DNA of 64,000 bases from Casuarius casuarius (GCA_003342895.1 PTFA01000050.1:2488367-2552366), one strand, 5' to 3'; shown: positions 20,870 to 34,122, counted from the first letter of the stretch. The notes: a model not told the origin generated them from the letters alone. Numbers and translations: made by a program.

Positions 20870-23700
20870 GTGCCTGAAGAGGGTTCCCAGACTGCAACTG
20901 CTGTAGGCATTAAGTAGGCGCGTTTCTAGAGACCAGATTTTTGGAGGAAAGAAGAAATAATCCACATATACAAAGCTGAGAGATTTATCCATAGCGTGTA
21001 CCCCAAGTGCTAAGTCTACCAATCAAGGTAAAACAATTCCTTTGCAGATGCAACTCTTTCTCAAGGCATTTGCTTTATAATTTAAAGGCATACACAGCAC
21101 CTGTATGCTGCTCGCTGTACGCTGCCTGTAATCATACAGTACTGCCAAATGACACTGCATCAACGTATTGTTTCTTTTCACTAAGATTAACAGGAAGAAA
21201 AAGCGCAATCCTATTATTCACAAATCCACTGGTATTTGTTGAATAGTATATCTGGCAGAGTAAACTAATACCTGCTACAGAGCCGGTCCAAAACCACATA
21301 AAAGTATTTTCAGATGACTGACTAAAGAAACAGCAATTTGTTGGTAGTGTCAGCTAAAAACTATCCAAACAGCCCTATTTCCCAAACCCTCTTGCTTTGT
21401 ATGCCTCTCTCTGCCTGACTTCACGCTGCCTTCTTGCTGCTGTTACAGGTCACGATGCACCTTCGTCCGAACCATCTTCAGCCTCCAAGCCCCTGTGCTT
21501 CCCTCCTCTCATACTATTCTTCTCTTTCAATAATCTTTTCCACCCATTCATCTCTTATTCCCTCCTTTTACTCCAAACAGTTTCCTACATGTCATCTTTG
21601 AAAATGGCGTGGACTACAGATAAATTTTAGACACAGAAAACGCCATTGTACAGAGATAAATTGATGGTAAATAACCAGTCCTCTTTTTCGGTTGCAGGAG
21701 GTGCCACATTCCCAGAGATGCACCCCCTCCGGCCCTTTATTCAAGGCGTCCTGTCTCTTATTTATGGCGTTTGACAGATTTTGGACAAATTTGAAGCATG
21801 ACAGTGGACTATTGTACCATATTGTGTGTCAAAAGCTGGCCTACGCTAAATTCACTCCACACCTTCAGTGACATACGAAGGATTTCTAAATTCCTCTTAA
21901 GCAGCAGAGGATTGTTTGATGCTGTTCCAGACTGTACCGGACACTTACTGTTCACACTGCCGAAATATAAAAGCACTGGGGCAGCAACAGAGGCTCTGAG
22001 GTTGCCTGCAGACCGAGGCAAATATTAAAACATTATGCTCAGTTGTACTCTGTTCAAATCTGGAAGGTTAGATTAACTTTGCAGTCAGGCAAAGGAAGTT
22101 TATATTGATCAAATGGATCAAAAATTCCACAATGCTTTTTTCTTCTCCCCCCTTCAGTTAAAGCTTTCTCTCTTGGCTGATGCAAGGGAAATTTTCCAGG
22201 CATTATTTTGGGAGATGGATTACATAGCAAGCATGTGAAAGCACTCCAAAGGCGAGCTGGCAGCCTTCGTGATTTGTTCCTGTATCTTTAATTTTTGCTA
22301 GGCTCTCCCCTTCCCCCTCTTATCCTGTGTTTCCACTTCTCATTTCAGATTTTAGCCTCTTTACTGGATTAGCATCTCTTCTTTTTCTATGGTTGGTGGC
22401 TTATGTTTATATACAACAAGTCAACATATATCAAAACCTTCCAATCTGCCAAATGTCATAGACCTAAGACATGTACCTAAAGTGAGGAAGACAAGAAGTG
22501 TGCCTGTGGATTGAAACTTAACACACCAGTCCAGCTCCTTTAACTTCAACTTCATGGTCCCCCTTAGCTGATTCTCATAATTTAGAGCAATATGTGCGAG
22601 ACAAACAACAGGTCTGCGTGGAATGGAAGTCAACATAAAAATAAAGTGAAGGACAGCTGAAACACGGCATCAAGGTGCACTGTGCAATTAGGATCACTCC
22701 AGTTTCTTATTATTGCAGTAAGTGAAGGTTGCATGCGGGGCTGATCTCTGCAAGTGACTGCAAAGTAAAAAGCAATTTTCAAGTATTTCTGCTCTGTCCA
22801 AGTAACAACTGAATAAAAGGCATTTAAAATCCTTCTTCTCTTTCACAACTTGACAGCATCTGACAGAGCAAGTTTCTCTATACCACTATGTTAAAAAATA
22901 AAAACCAAAGCAATTTTCCTCTTATTAAGAGCCCATGCCACCAGCCAGTACCGTTGGGACATCTTCTGGCTCCACTGCACCCTACCTGCCCAAATGGCAT
23001 CTCTTCCCTTTATGAATCTCTCCAGCAAACGGTGGGGCTGCAGCTATATATAGCCAGCTCCTGCAGGACTGGCTCCCGCTGTCCTCAAAAGGCATATCAG
23101 GTGCTGGTGCCTATTTTTAAAGTGGAGGTCTGAGCTTCCCAAGTGTGGTGACCCGTGAGTTTGGACATTCTGCTTTTAATCAACTGAGTTAATTAACTAC
23201 AGGTCCCTAAAGGGGAAAAAAGCATCAAAGAGGAAGACCAGGCTACAAAAAGGCAGATGAAGATCTGAGTGATAGGAGCTCCTCCTACTTCAAACACAAA
23301 TTTTCAGGGAGGGATTTTTTTCCTTATCTATGCCACTAACACGCAGACACATCGTCTTCCTTCCTGCAACAGGTTGACATCATCTTTTGTTCAAGAAAGG
23401 CTCACGTGCTGGTATGACTAACTCTCAAGGGAAAGGTCACTCAGCATACAAAATCTTGCCCTTAAATTTCATGCCACTGAAAGAATATTAAAAATATACT
23501 GAGATCCATGATTGAAAATAAGTACAAACTGCCTTACAGACCTTAACGGAACCTTGTAAAACAAGCAGGACAAGTAGCTGGGATAGTGGGCAGTGGTGGC
23601 AAGTCACTATTTTGAACCACTGAAAAAAAGTGTGCAGTTTAAAGTGGTTCAAGTTATTTCTGCTTCTGTGCACGCACTTCTTCGTACTGGCACACACCTC
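20870..23700. other. AT-rich non-coding stretch with pyrimidine tracts
   Basis: No supported gene. Pyrimidine-rich plus-strand tracts lie at 21460-21570 and 22286-22348, the latter ending in CATTTCAG like a 3' splice site but followed by AT-rich sequence. A block at 21700-21870 has an open plus frame of about 57 codons after a CGGTTGCAG acceptor-like site, with no donor. Confidence 0.5.
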
Positions 23701-23709
23701 ACCTCTAGC

Positions 23710-23760
23710 ATAACGGGGCTGTTACTTTGACTTACACCACTGGGGAGAAAGCAAGGATCT
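23710..23760. repeat. Possible fragment of dispersed palindromic amniote repeat
   Basis: The order CATAACGGGGCTGTTAC, GACTTACACCACTGG, GAGAAAGCAAGGATC resembles a TTACACCAGTG-type arm of the family. The match is weak and short. Confidence 0.3.
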
Positions 23761-23764
23761 TCTC

Positions 23765-26640
23765 AGTCTGCTCAATGTAAAAAGCAGATACTGATAGACA
23801 TGGTTAAGTCATAGTCTTAGCACAAGCTGAGAAGTACTATGACTGCTTCTCCACGTCGCTGACACATCGGCAAACACTGAAGACATACAGAACAACATGA
23901 TCAATGGACAGAAATCCTCTACCTACAGTGAGGATGGACCCACTGTTGATAGTGGATGTCATGCCCTGGTTCTGCAAAGATAAGTCCTTGGGCCTCTGTT
24001 TTCTCTCGCCCTGACACGCGTACGCACAAACAGACTGCCCCTTAAACACACACACACTTAGGGTGCAACGGAGGCCAAGCTTCGCAGTCAAAGGTTCCTA
24101 AATCTGCCCCTTTTTGGTTACCCGAGATTAGCGCTGGTGTGTCCTTTCTGACATTCCCATTAACTTAACGGCCTCCCTTAAAGCAGCAGCGAACAAAGAA
24201 CAGTGGGCAGTTTTGCTTTCTCCATTTTTTGTCATCTACACTTTTACTGCAGTATTTCTTTTAATAAATTTCTTCTTTCTCAGCCACTGACCATGCCTTT
24301 CGTTCTCGCGGAGAGAGGGTGACAGTTCTGGACAGAGCACATACAATGGACAGGAGTGTCTCCATGGAAACTTGATATTTCTCCTCTGGTTAAAATAGCA
24401 CAACTAACTGTAAAATTTCAAAGCAGCTAGAAACTGAACAGCTAATCCTACCTTACTTACCTCCTGCTATATATTCAAAAACAGTAACATTCCCAGCGTT
24501 GTAAGGAAATGCTCACCCATGGTCTATACATAGCCATCCCAGCCAGCGGAGCCGGGCAGAGGTGAGGTGTCATTCCACTTTGGGCAACACAAACGGCGAG
24601 ACGGACACTCCTGTTCACGTGGCGAACCAGCAACAGTCACAAGTCTTAAAACTGATCTCACTTAAGTTTGTTTCTTTCCACTGACAAAGAGAGACTAGAT
24701 GACTAGCTCAGATGTCAACATCTGCATTGCAGACATTTAAAGTTAGCTGAGATGAACTGAGCTCAAGATGTCCCAAGAGGTACAGACTACTCGCACACTG
24801 TGCAGGGCACTAGGGAGACAAAGGACAACCATAAACTAAATGCAGATTCTATGTGAGCATATAGAGCATAAAATCTGGAAGCTTTCCTATGCCCATTTTA
24901 TCTAAGGAAGATGACAAATAACTATTACTAAATTAGTAATGACTTCCTATTTGTAGAAGCCGGAAGCCTTAGGAAGGATGCCTATGGTAATTTATCTGAG
25001 CAGGCACTGCAGGTTTTGACCACAATGTTACTGAGTTGCAAGTAGAGCACTTGAAACTTTTCCAGCTCAGTTACAATCTACAAAATTCTTGATAGTTTAA
25101 GTTATTAATCATTTTAGAATCATTTTCTGTATCATATGCAGCACATTCATCTTTATTGTTTTTTGTTATAGTCAACATTCTTGCCTGCAGTACCCTCTTT
25201 TTTGGCCCTCTGCTGTTTTTCCCACTTACTTTCATTTCTGACCTCCAACGGAAATTTTGCAGGCTTACCAATCACATCATCATTTTCACTATTGCCTTGA
25301 CACAGCATGCTTACATGCTCAAAAAAATACTCATATCATCCCCAAGAAGACTTTTCACTGAAGTGTGATTCTCCCAGACAGCTTTTACTGATATTATTGT
25401 ATGCTTAGCTTTGGTTAATAACCTAGTCAAAAGGTACAACCTGGTTAAAGTCAACAACTAATTTCTGTCAGCCTCATTTCTGAGCAATCAAGTCAGCTGT
25501 TTCAACAATATGCTTTCACTTTAACTTGCTGCTCCTCGTCTTCAAGGTAAATTACTTCATTGGGAGGCAGAGTACAGATAGCAGCATCTGCTGTGATTCA
25601 ATTAAAGGCAGGAATCAAATTCTCTCTTGCTGTTTTACAAACATTGAGCAGTTTTTTAGAACTAACAAGATGCCTGGAAAATTGTTACACAATTTAGGAA
25701 GAAAGAAATCTTTCTAATTAAAACAAACAAACAGGAAAACAGCTCTCACCCCTATCTGGTTAGATGCATGCTAAGGCACTGCCTTATCTTGCCCACCCTG
25801 GACTTGCCTTAAGATAACAGAGTCCAGAACCTAGTCCACTTCCTACCACACTGTATAAATTCACAAACAAAACAAAAAACCCTTGCATTCCCCACCACCA
25901 CCAAGAAACCTCACAACCCCAAACCCTCACATCCCTCAAACTGCTTTGGCCAGTCATTTGTACCAGTCACGGAGAACGCGTTATCAGACCTAGAACCTTT
26001 AACACAACAAATGTCTGATAACCCATAGGACTTAGTTTTACAACCCGATTTTTTCCTGGCCAACAATATGATATTCATTCATGGATCTGATTTAAAGGAG
26101 AACAGTTGCCTCTAGTAAAATTAGTCATAGCAAAAGGCTGTTAGAGACATATCTATGCCCCACTCAGTGAAATGTCTTCCCAAATAAAAATTACATTAAA
26201 AAATGCAACTGTTTATTTTATAACCCACTTCTTTATCAACCTGTGTGCTTTTATGCTTTGAGTTTTCTTTGCACTGTGTCAATCATGTGACCAGATGTCC
26301 ACATTAAAATTAGTGAGCAGAGCAACATACATGGTAACGGCAAATTCTGGAAAATACACAGGAAAAATCTTTTTAAAAACAGATTTATATAAGATCAGGC
26401 ACATTCAAAGACAACTATCAAATTTAAGGCAAACTAAAGTTGCAAAGGAATTGTTCCAAGCGGGTGTAATCCTGACATCACAGCTCGGGTGTCACATAGG
26501 ATATGGAGAATTCCTGGTAGACGTTGCACTTACCATAAATCTCTGGCCTTTTTCACTGGTTGTTATGATTCTCCCATGTGATAGCAAATGGTATGCGAGC
26601 AGATTTGGACAGACAGCCCTAGTTAAACCTTAGGAAAGTG
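23765..26640. other. AT-rich non-coding stretch
   Basis: No gene supported. A short (AC)n run lies at 24046-24058. A G-poor C/A-rich segment (25858-25935) contains CCACCACCACC and many CAAAC words. An acceptor-like TTTCTTCTTTCTCAG ends near 24282 but has no matching donor. Confidence 0.5.
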
Positions 26641-26654
26641 AGAACGGGTTTTTA

Positions 26655-26775
26655 AGTAAGGGCCAGATTGTATTTGGTTAGCAGGTTCCTAAAAGCATGT
26701 ATGTAAGGGATACTGCTGCAAAGGAAGCAGCCCCGCTTCAACTCCCATTAACCCTTGACAGGTATGACTTAAAGC
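26655..26775. repeat. Possible fragment of dispersed palindromic amniote repeat
   Basis: GGGCCAGATTGT near 26660 and CTTCAACTCCCATTAAC near 26735 match the ends of the recalled consensus (GGGCCAGATTCTG and AACTCCCATTGAC). The middle is not recognisable. Confidence 0.3.
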
Positions 26776-27429
26776 TGAAATCTCACACCTTCCCTGGTTT
26801 ACCGCTCAGTGCTCTAAGTGCTCAGATATGTACATAGATAGTTCTCAGATTCCCAGGGTTTACAATTCCCAGCTCCACCTAATGAAGAAACTTCCTCCCA
26901 GTGTTTATTTTTCGAACACACCAGCGAGCCTTCCCTCCTCGTAAGCCTCTGAATGCTCATTTCAGCAGGCCACCAGCTCATGTCACACTGTAATGAGCGT
27001 GAAATCTAACTATAAACCACACTTGGCCAAATTCGTATCAACAGAGACAGAGGAAGCAAGACAGGCATAAGGGAAACGCAGTTCACAGCTGTGGAGATCA
27101 TAACTGAAGTGCTACATGCAAGAACAAGATTACATTTCCTATCAAATTCCATAGGGATTAAATAATCAAAATCATTCTGGTAAGGAGGACAGCTAATTCC
27201 ATTAAACAAGTTTGATACATACAAAAAGGAATCTATTTATTCTAAAGCGAGCAGAATGTGAGAGAGATTCAGGAAGTATCTTTTATGGCTAAGACAACAG
27301 CGAAAGCTATGCTCATAGAAATGCAGCTGATAACACAATTAAGCAAATTTTGAAAATATTTCTTGCATTTTGGAAGTGCCCAAAAACCTAAATAATATTC
27401 AGAGTCTAAATACAAAGCAGAAGATATAT

Positions 27430-27545
27430 CCTCTCCTACAAAGTCTAATAGACAAGAGCCATAAGTAAACAGCAGTGGAAAAAAAGACCCAAAAGAAGTG
27501 AAACTACTTGTTCACCGTCACATAGTTGTTCAACCAAAGACCCAA
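27430..27545 (+). repeat. MIR-like SINE fragment
   Basis: CTCCTACAAAGTCTAATAG (27432-27450) matches the CCTGCCCCAAAGAGCTTACAATCTAA block of a SINE found across birds and turtles. GAAGTGAAACTACTTG (27495-27510) and TTCACCGTCACATAG (27511-27525) match GAAGTGACTTGCCCAAGGTCACACAG, a typical MIR/CORE-SINE region. The order is preserved with moderate divergence. Ends are approximate. Confidence 0.5.
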
Positions 27546-27734
27546 CATAGTGCAGAAGTCCCTCCATCCCACCTTCTAGGCAGCGACCCGAGGTGGTACA
27601 CAACTACAGAAGTATGGTAAAATGTTTCATATAACATTCACTGTCACTCATTTTGAATGCAGATAGTGCCAGTTTTAGCTGTTATTCAAGGAAAAGTTAA
27701 ACTTTCATTCTTTCCCACATCTTTAGACTGGATA

Positions 27735-27750
27735 TTTTATATATATATAA
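27735..27750. repeat. (TA)n microsatellite
   Basis: Short run of alternating T and A. Confidence 0.85.
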
Positions 27751-27879
27751 GGAGGAGGGAGAAAAGCCAGACTCAGGTCCGGCTTTTGCGCTGCTGCAGA
27801 AAGCAGAGAACTCTCCTGGTATACGCATTACTCTGAAAGCGGATGAAACTCAGCTGTTTTTCAGAGAGCTAAGATGTGG

Positions 27880-28018
27880 AGACAGATGAGCATGGAGGGA
27901 AAGAGACCAGGCATGGAAGGGGAGGTGAAAAAGGAATTTCCTAGAGAGGCTGAGGTTAGAAGCTGAATCAGAAAAAGGAAGAATTAGAAAAAGTGGGGAG
28001 ATAAGAAAGGGAAATACC
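27880..28018. repeat. Purine-rich low-complexity tract
   Basis: About 140 bases of mostly A and G on the plus strand, with repeated GGAAG, GAAAAAG and GGGGA words. Such tracts may form triplex DNA; no gene feature is evident. Confidence 0.6.
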
Positions 28019-28019
28019 A

Positions 28020-29380
28020 GTTCAAAGACTAATCCGGCTAAACGACGTATTAGTCCATGGCTTCAGGGGAACGTCTCTTTTTGAAACTGGGTTCTTAGGC
28101 CAGCTTCAGCAAGGTGTTTCCATTTCCATGGCTCATTTTGCAGTGATATGGAGATAACCTGAGGTTGTGGTAAGAAATAGCTCTGCACTGAGCATATTCA
28201 GCCGCGCGCAGCCTCTTGGTAGTTGAGCCGGTAGACAGGCCTGCTGCCACACTACTACGTATAATGTTTTACTATGGTGGGAGAGAGGGAGAAGAGGAAG
28301 TGGAAAGTCAAGGTAAGCAGGCCCAGCTCTCCTTCATCCTCTCCCCATGGACAGTGTTGACTTACCTTAAAAATGTCAGGATGGCATATGAGCATATGTT
28401 GGCCCATTCTGACCACAATTACGGCCACTCGGAAAATATATTCTTTGCCAAGCACAGTCACCTTCTAATTATCTACACTCCTTGCCGTTTCAGGCAATCA
28501 TGCCAACTACTATTTACGTGCAGTTAATTTTATTAGTAGTAATCTTGCCACCAAATTAATGCAAGCTGCTGCTCCAAAATGGACATCACGCTCCTTCGCA
28601 ACAGTGATTAGTGTAGCGAAGAACACAACAACCGGATTTTACATAAAACATAGATCTGCCGAAGGATTCACCGCCTGGTGCTAAAGGCTTTGACAGGAAA
28701 TGAGGGCTGACATGCTATTGCCTCCAAACGCTATGGTCTCAACCCAAGGTAATATCTAACAAATACTAATCAATCCATTATGTAAATATCTCCTAGTTTT
28801 TTCTTTTTTCCTAGTTTTTCCTTTCAGACATGACCACATTGTCCTGCTGTTTGGTCTCTTATTCATTAAGTTCTGATGGTTACTAAAACTTCCCAAAAAA
28901 GGAAGCAAAGACTTGATTTGACAGCAAAGGCATAAGTAAAGAGAAGACATATTTCAAGACAAACAAGAAAAATAACCCGCAATCCTCTTTTTGATGCTTT
29001 ACTTGGGGCATCTGGAAAGAAGGATTAACACAGGGTGAAACAGATAAACCTTGCCTGCAAAATTGTTTCTCAATACCGTCAATTTAAAGGAAATGACTAG
29101 CACGCAAAACCAGCCCACTAGTCTGGCACGAGAAAAATTAAGGTTGAGCTCTGCTGTGACCGGCTCAGAAGCAGCACGTATCCTGCCTCCTGCCTGACGG
29201 AGCATAGAAGAGTTAAAAACGTGAAGCAGAAACAGGATTCGCAGAGCTTCGGCCCGCTAACCCCGGTGGTAGTCTGCCAAGCCAGCTGAGGGAACGGTGT
29301 GGTTTCTCCTTGGTAAAACGAAAACCAGAATTTGAGTAAAACATGCCACAGCCTCGACAAGTGCTTGCTGCCAGAGGAGC
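28020..29380. other. AT-rich non-coding stretch
   Basis: No gene supported. A second purine-rich patch occurs at 28270-28315. Small T/A-rich runs only. Confidence 0.5.
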
Positions 29381-29399
29381 AGCATTAAGGAAGAGCTGG

Positions 29400-29960
29400 C
29401 CTCTGAGGCGACGGTGGTGTTCAGGCGGGCTCCTCGCTCCAGAGAGGACCGGGAGGACCGTGACTGACACGGAGGAACGCTGAGAGGACAGGCACGCTCG
29501 TCGAGAGCGGCGACAAATACTGCCCTTAAACAGGACAGCAAGGTTGCGCGAGGGTTGAGGACTCGGAGACCCCGCTGTGTAGATAAACCAAGGCTGCGGC
29601 TAGGGCTTGCTGAGGGAGCATCCCCCGAAGTTCACTTGGGGTTTCGGACTGGCCCAGTCCATGACCTCCAAGCCAAACTCAGCACGCAAGCAAACCGCTG
29701 TTCAGCGACGCCCTGGTAGAGCTCTGCCCAGGAAAGGCGGTGGTCTGTCACCCTCGCTCCAGCACAGGATCTCCACGCAGAGGCGTCAGGCACCGCGTGC
29801 TGCGAAGTGCTCGCGTGTGGCAAACCGAACCCGCCGCCTCCTCGGCTCCCCTCCCTGCTCGGCCGCCGGCCGCTGCGAGCGGTGAGCTGCCACCGCCGGC
29901 CCCTGCGGTCCTGGCACCGCGGGCAACCTGCTGCTCTCGCCCCGCAGCTGCTCGCTCCGC
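29400..29960. promoter_or_regulatory. CpG island, likely promoter
   Basis: CG-dense sequence of about 560 bases, densest at 29820-29960. On the plus strand CTGCGAGCG|GTGAGC at 29881/29882 resembles a 5' splice site inside the island, as expected for a first exon transcribed rightwards. Minus-strand frames are also long. Composition explains the frames, so only the promoter call is made. Confidence 0.65.
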
Positions 29961-29964
29961 AAGC

Positions 29965-30060
29965 AAACAGAGAAGACGGCAGAAGAGAAAAGAGAAGCAG
30001 AGAAGAAGAGAAAGGTCTGGGGAAAGGCAGGAACAGAGAAAAAGCAGATAGAGAAGGTAC
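29965..30060. repeat. Purine-rich tract (GAGAAGA-like)
   Basis: The plus strand is almost entirely A and G, with repeated AGAGAAG and GAAAAG units, directly adjoining the CpG island. It is a candidate for triplex or GAGA-type binding. A short poly(A) run follows at 30070-30081. Confidence 0.65.
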
Positions 30061-30084
30061 TACGCAACCAAAAAAAAAAACAAG

Positions 30085-31430
30085 CAGTTTGAGGTGGGGG
30101 GAAGGAGTTAAAGAGCACAGAACAGCTGAAGATGAGGATAAATGGTAACATCACATGTCTTGGAGGTTAGATTGAACTTCACTGTTTGAGTAAGACTTCG
30201 TCAAAAGCTCAGAAGGCAAATAATAAGCCTTCTGCTACTTTGCTATAAACTAGAAACAACTAATGAACTCAACTGCTACTGAGCTAAATTAACAGACAAA
30301 TGCCCACATGAGGAGACCCTGCCCAGGCAGTCCCTAAATACTCGCTAGCATCCCTTTGACTTTTTAAAATTTGACTTACTGCTGTGTCTCACCAGTTTCC
30401 CAGATTGGTTCCTCAAATACATTAAATGGCTCCAGCTCACAGGTCCTCACAAGCAACCGATTTCACCGTGTACCTTTCTCAAACAGCAACAAAACTTACA
30501 ATGCATTAAATAAAACCTCGACTACTCTCCAGGCTGAAGTGGCATGAAATTGCCTCAAGAGTTTGGAGACTTTTAAAAAAGTGTCTGCCTATTCCTAAAT
30601 AAAACTAAATTCAAATGAAGCGATCGGTTCCCGTCTAATAATTACATGACAATACGGCCACAAACAGAAATCACTGGCAAAATAGGTTTCAGATGTCCCT
30701 ATGTACATACAGATACAACGCCCTTATTCACCAAGATCAATAAAAAGATGGCAACAGTGGCATGCAGCCTGAAAAGAGAAATAAAATAAAGCTGACAAAT
30801 CAACAAAACTTTAAAAATGAAAAACTAGGACAGTCCTTCCATGTCAAGCAAAAAAATTAACTGCACAATGTCTGCAATTACTGCACAAAGAGCAGCCCAA
30901 ATAGAGTACAACAGATCCAAAAAACTTTCAACTCTAAGGACTTCCTACACAGGAGACAAATCTTTAGAACAACAAAGAAACCATCTATGAGGGACCAAAG
31001 GTCTACGAGAGAAGTTTTGCCCTGGCCAGGGTGTTTCTTCATTTTCTCATTTATTCATGTTCTACAGGATTTTTCATAAACATTCAGTGTCAGCTCAGAA
31101 GAGACTTTTTTGTGGAGAATTTAATTGCAACGGAAATTGAAGACCAGTTTGCTCCATTTTAGAAGGGATTTTTTTTCTAAATCTCTGAATTTCTATAAAG
31201 CATATGTTGTGCTCCAATTCAGTTGAGCTACTGCTCTGCAGAGAAGATGGCCAACAGTTTCTGTACCAGCACATCACAAACAGCCCGCAGAATACATAAT
31301 ACCTAGCAAAATACATAATTAACTGATTTAAAAAATAAGGGTCATGTTAAACAAAAAGGCCAGAGGAGGTATCAAGGAAAGCCCTTCTCCAAACAACAGG
31401 CAGGTCTAGAACAGCTTGAGGGGAGTTGCC
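30085..31430. other. AT-rich non-coding stretch
   Basis: Many stops in all frames, no repeat family recognised, no supported gene. Confidence 0.5.
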
Positions 31431-31434
31431 TCTT

Positions 31435-31585
31435 TGGAGGGCAGCAACCTCTGCCCCCAGAGGAGACACCGCAGTCCCCCGGGCCACGGCCGGTGCCTCC
31501 CCGCCGGGCAGCTGCCCGTCCCTACAGCCTGCCCCGCGCAGCGCAGTCCTGCCCGGGAGCCGGCTGCCGCCGCCAGCCACAAAAC
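31435..31585. promoter_or_regulatory. Small CpG-rich block
   Basis: About 150 CG-rich bases isolated in AT-rich DNA. Both strands carry open frames through it for compositional reasons. Confidence 0.45.
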
Positions 31586-31589
31586 AGCG

Positions 31590-34050
31590 CAGTAGATGCC
31601 AAGGGGAACGTTTGGGGTTTGGCTCTTTCGAAAGGGCACTTTCACCTGGTAGCCCAGCAGGAGCTGTCACAGGCTGTTACACAGATCCCAGATACAACAA
31701 AACAGCGCATTCATTTCTGGTCTAAAGAAATTGCCATGTTCATTTGGACATGCCTATTAAGTCTTAAGAAAAACTAAATTTGAGCAACTGCCAATTTTAA
31801 AGCCTCACGTTTGATAATAATAATTTTTTTTCCTCAAATAACATAAAGGACCTAATCCATATTACAGGCAACTATTCTGTAAAATTTAATTAAAAACCCA
31901 AAGCTGGTAAACAAAGTGACAGTATGGCACCAGAAATACAAGAGTTAGCTAGCGACGTGCCAGGCTTCAACGCAACCCACGTCACAGGTTGCTCACAATA
32001 CGTGACCCATTACCTGCTTGCAGTAACCACCTGCTGCATCCTTGCTGTGCGTGTCACGCAGTGGGGGCTCAGCCCCCCAAATGAGACCTGGAGTGCGAAA
32101 TGAAACTGTTCTCTTGATGTACTCCGGCCTTTCACTAAACAAGAAAGTATTTCTATTTCCATTTCCATCCTTGGGGATTTCATATGCCCTGAAGTTTGAT
32201 GCTTGAGAGTACTGCACTAAGTACTAAGCCAGCTCGTAAAAAAGGTTCACACTTTTCTCAAGGGAAACGTTATGGTGTGAGCTCACTATTTTCCCAGATA
32301 AATTTCACTGCATTGTTTCTTTTGCAGCAGTTTTAGACCCATGTGAATGCCGTAGCCAATACCAGATGTGCCGCCGTGCACTTGCAAGAGAGCTCTGAAC
32401 AAAGAAAAGCCAGGAGAGCTAGAGTGCTGTTTAATGAGAACAGCCCTGGGACAAAGCTTTAATAGTTTAACTAAAATTACATTCAAAACTTAATTAGCAG
32501 AAGCTCTGAACTCACAAGCCGTGGCCCACAAGCTCTAATACTCTAATTAGCTAAGACATCTTTTAAAGCCAAGTATAGCTGAAACCTTGAAGAGATGTCA
32601 CGTGAACCTTCAGATCTGAGGCAACTTTCGTGTCGCAGGTAGAAGCTGAGCATTATTTCCCTACAAAGCACATGGATGTACTATTATTGCCAGTCCCAAT
32701 TATTTTGGGTAAAAAAAAGCAAACTATGAAATGTTCATAGCATATAGCGCTATATACAAGGCAAGGTCAAAGAAGACTTTAAAGACAGACTTCCATACAT
32801 TAATGTCAGCCAAAAATGGCTGGGAGTGCTGGATAAGAAATAATCTTCAAAAACTTCAGAAATTTCACATAACTTAAGGAAGGTTTAAAAAAAAAAAAGA
32901 AAGAAAGAAAAAGATAATGTACTCATATAAAAAAAATATTCTTGGGTCAATCAAAACACTCCAAAATTATTTTAGATCACTTTTAAACAGTTTTGTTTTA
33001 ATTTCAACCTCCTCTGCTTGTTTACTTGCTATAAATGAAATTCCTAAACAAAAAGTTGCTTCAGCCTGAGAAATAGAGGTTCATTTCAGAAATGTAAAAA
33101 AACCACATGTTCTGGCAATTTTCATGCATTAGAAAAACAAATCAAGCTTTATCACACAATGTTTCTATTTTCACAAATCTTCTGTCTTGGAAATAAAATT
33201 CTCAGAAGGATTCTAGATCAGCTCTATGTTGTCCCACTATCTTTACTGCCATTATTTAAGCAAGATCAGTGGCTTCGGTAGAAGTTTTATTTAAATCTAT
33301 TCCAGGATATGAACCAATACTGCAGTCAACTCACAAGTGATACATACTGATTTTTACTGTAAAAATTTTCTTTCCACATAAATCCCAGGAAAATTTCAAA
33401 ATACCTTTTCATTATGTGAACATACATGCATTTCAGCTTTTTAATTATTTGGCATTTGAGTTCCCGCAGCATACCGCCATCATATCGGGAAAGATTCCAA
33501 GACGTGTGTGTCTCTGACAGACAGCATTTAACTGAGCTGATGAAATCAGTTTAGTACATTATACAGTGGAGAACAGGAAAGAAAGATTTAAATCAGGGAC
33601 ATCAGGACAAGCCATATTTAATAAGGAGAACATCCTGAGGTCTTAAAGAAGCAGCACAAAAGGAAATGTTACCCTCACATGACAGATCTCCAGACAGTGA
33701 CATCCATGGTACCTAATTTACCTACCTTTGAAGGACAAACACAGGCACTGCCAGGATTTGGATCTGTCGTGCCAAGGCATTTCAGTGATTGAAACCTGAT
33801 GCTTCCATGCACCAGCCATATTTTTCCTACTCTGACACCTTGTTTTTGCTGCTAAAGAGGTGTATTTCTGTATTTCAGAATAACTAAGTAATTTAGGCTG
33901 AAATTAGAAGTAGATTCCTACCCATCAGAGTAGGCTATGCAACATCCTTTCAACAGGAACTCTGACAAACAAACAAATCCTGGAGACTTGTTTATGTTTA
34001 TTTATATTAATGGATCTTTGTCATTTTAAATATGTGCTTACATGGCATGA
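31590..34050. other. AT-rich non-coding stretch
   Basis: No gene supported. It includes the (AAAG)n tract at 32887-32914 and the perfect palindrome ATATAGCGCTATAT at 32742-32755. A GGTACCTAATTTACCTACC segment near 33709-33728 is reminiscent of another bird/turtle repeat, but too short to call. Confidence 0.5.
32887..32914. repeat. Poly(A)/(AAAG)n tract
   Basis: Twelve A followed by GAAA units. Confidence 0.9.
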
Positions 34051-34054
34051 CTGT

Positions 34055-34122
34055 CTGTAGCAGTAGGGGACAGCCTTGATGACCCAGAGTATCTTTCCAG
34101 CCTTTTGTCTCAATTTTTCTAA
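34055..34122 (+). repeat. CR1-type LINE 3'-end remnant
   Basis: GGGGACAGCCTTGATGACCC (34066-34085), then a TCTTTCCAGCC block ending at 34102, resembles the conserved CR1 tail GGACTAGATGACCTCTCGAGGTCCCTTCCAGCCCTATG. The expected terminal ATTCTATG octamers are not intact; only CAATTTTTCTAATG remains. CR1 is the main LINE of birds and reptiles. The copy is very old and only the 3' tip is recognisable. Confidence 0.5.

Noticed and set aside
22286..22355. Strong 3' splice-site-like tract ending CATTTCAG
   Set aside because: The sequence after the AG is AT-rich with an early stop in the frames examined, and no donor follows at exon distance.
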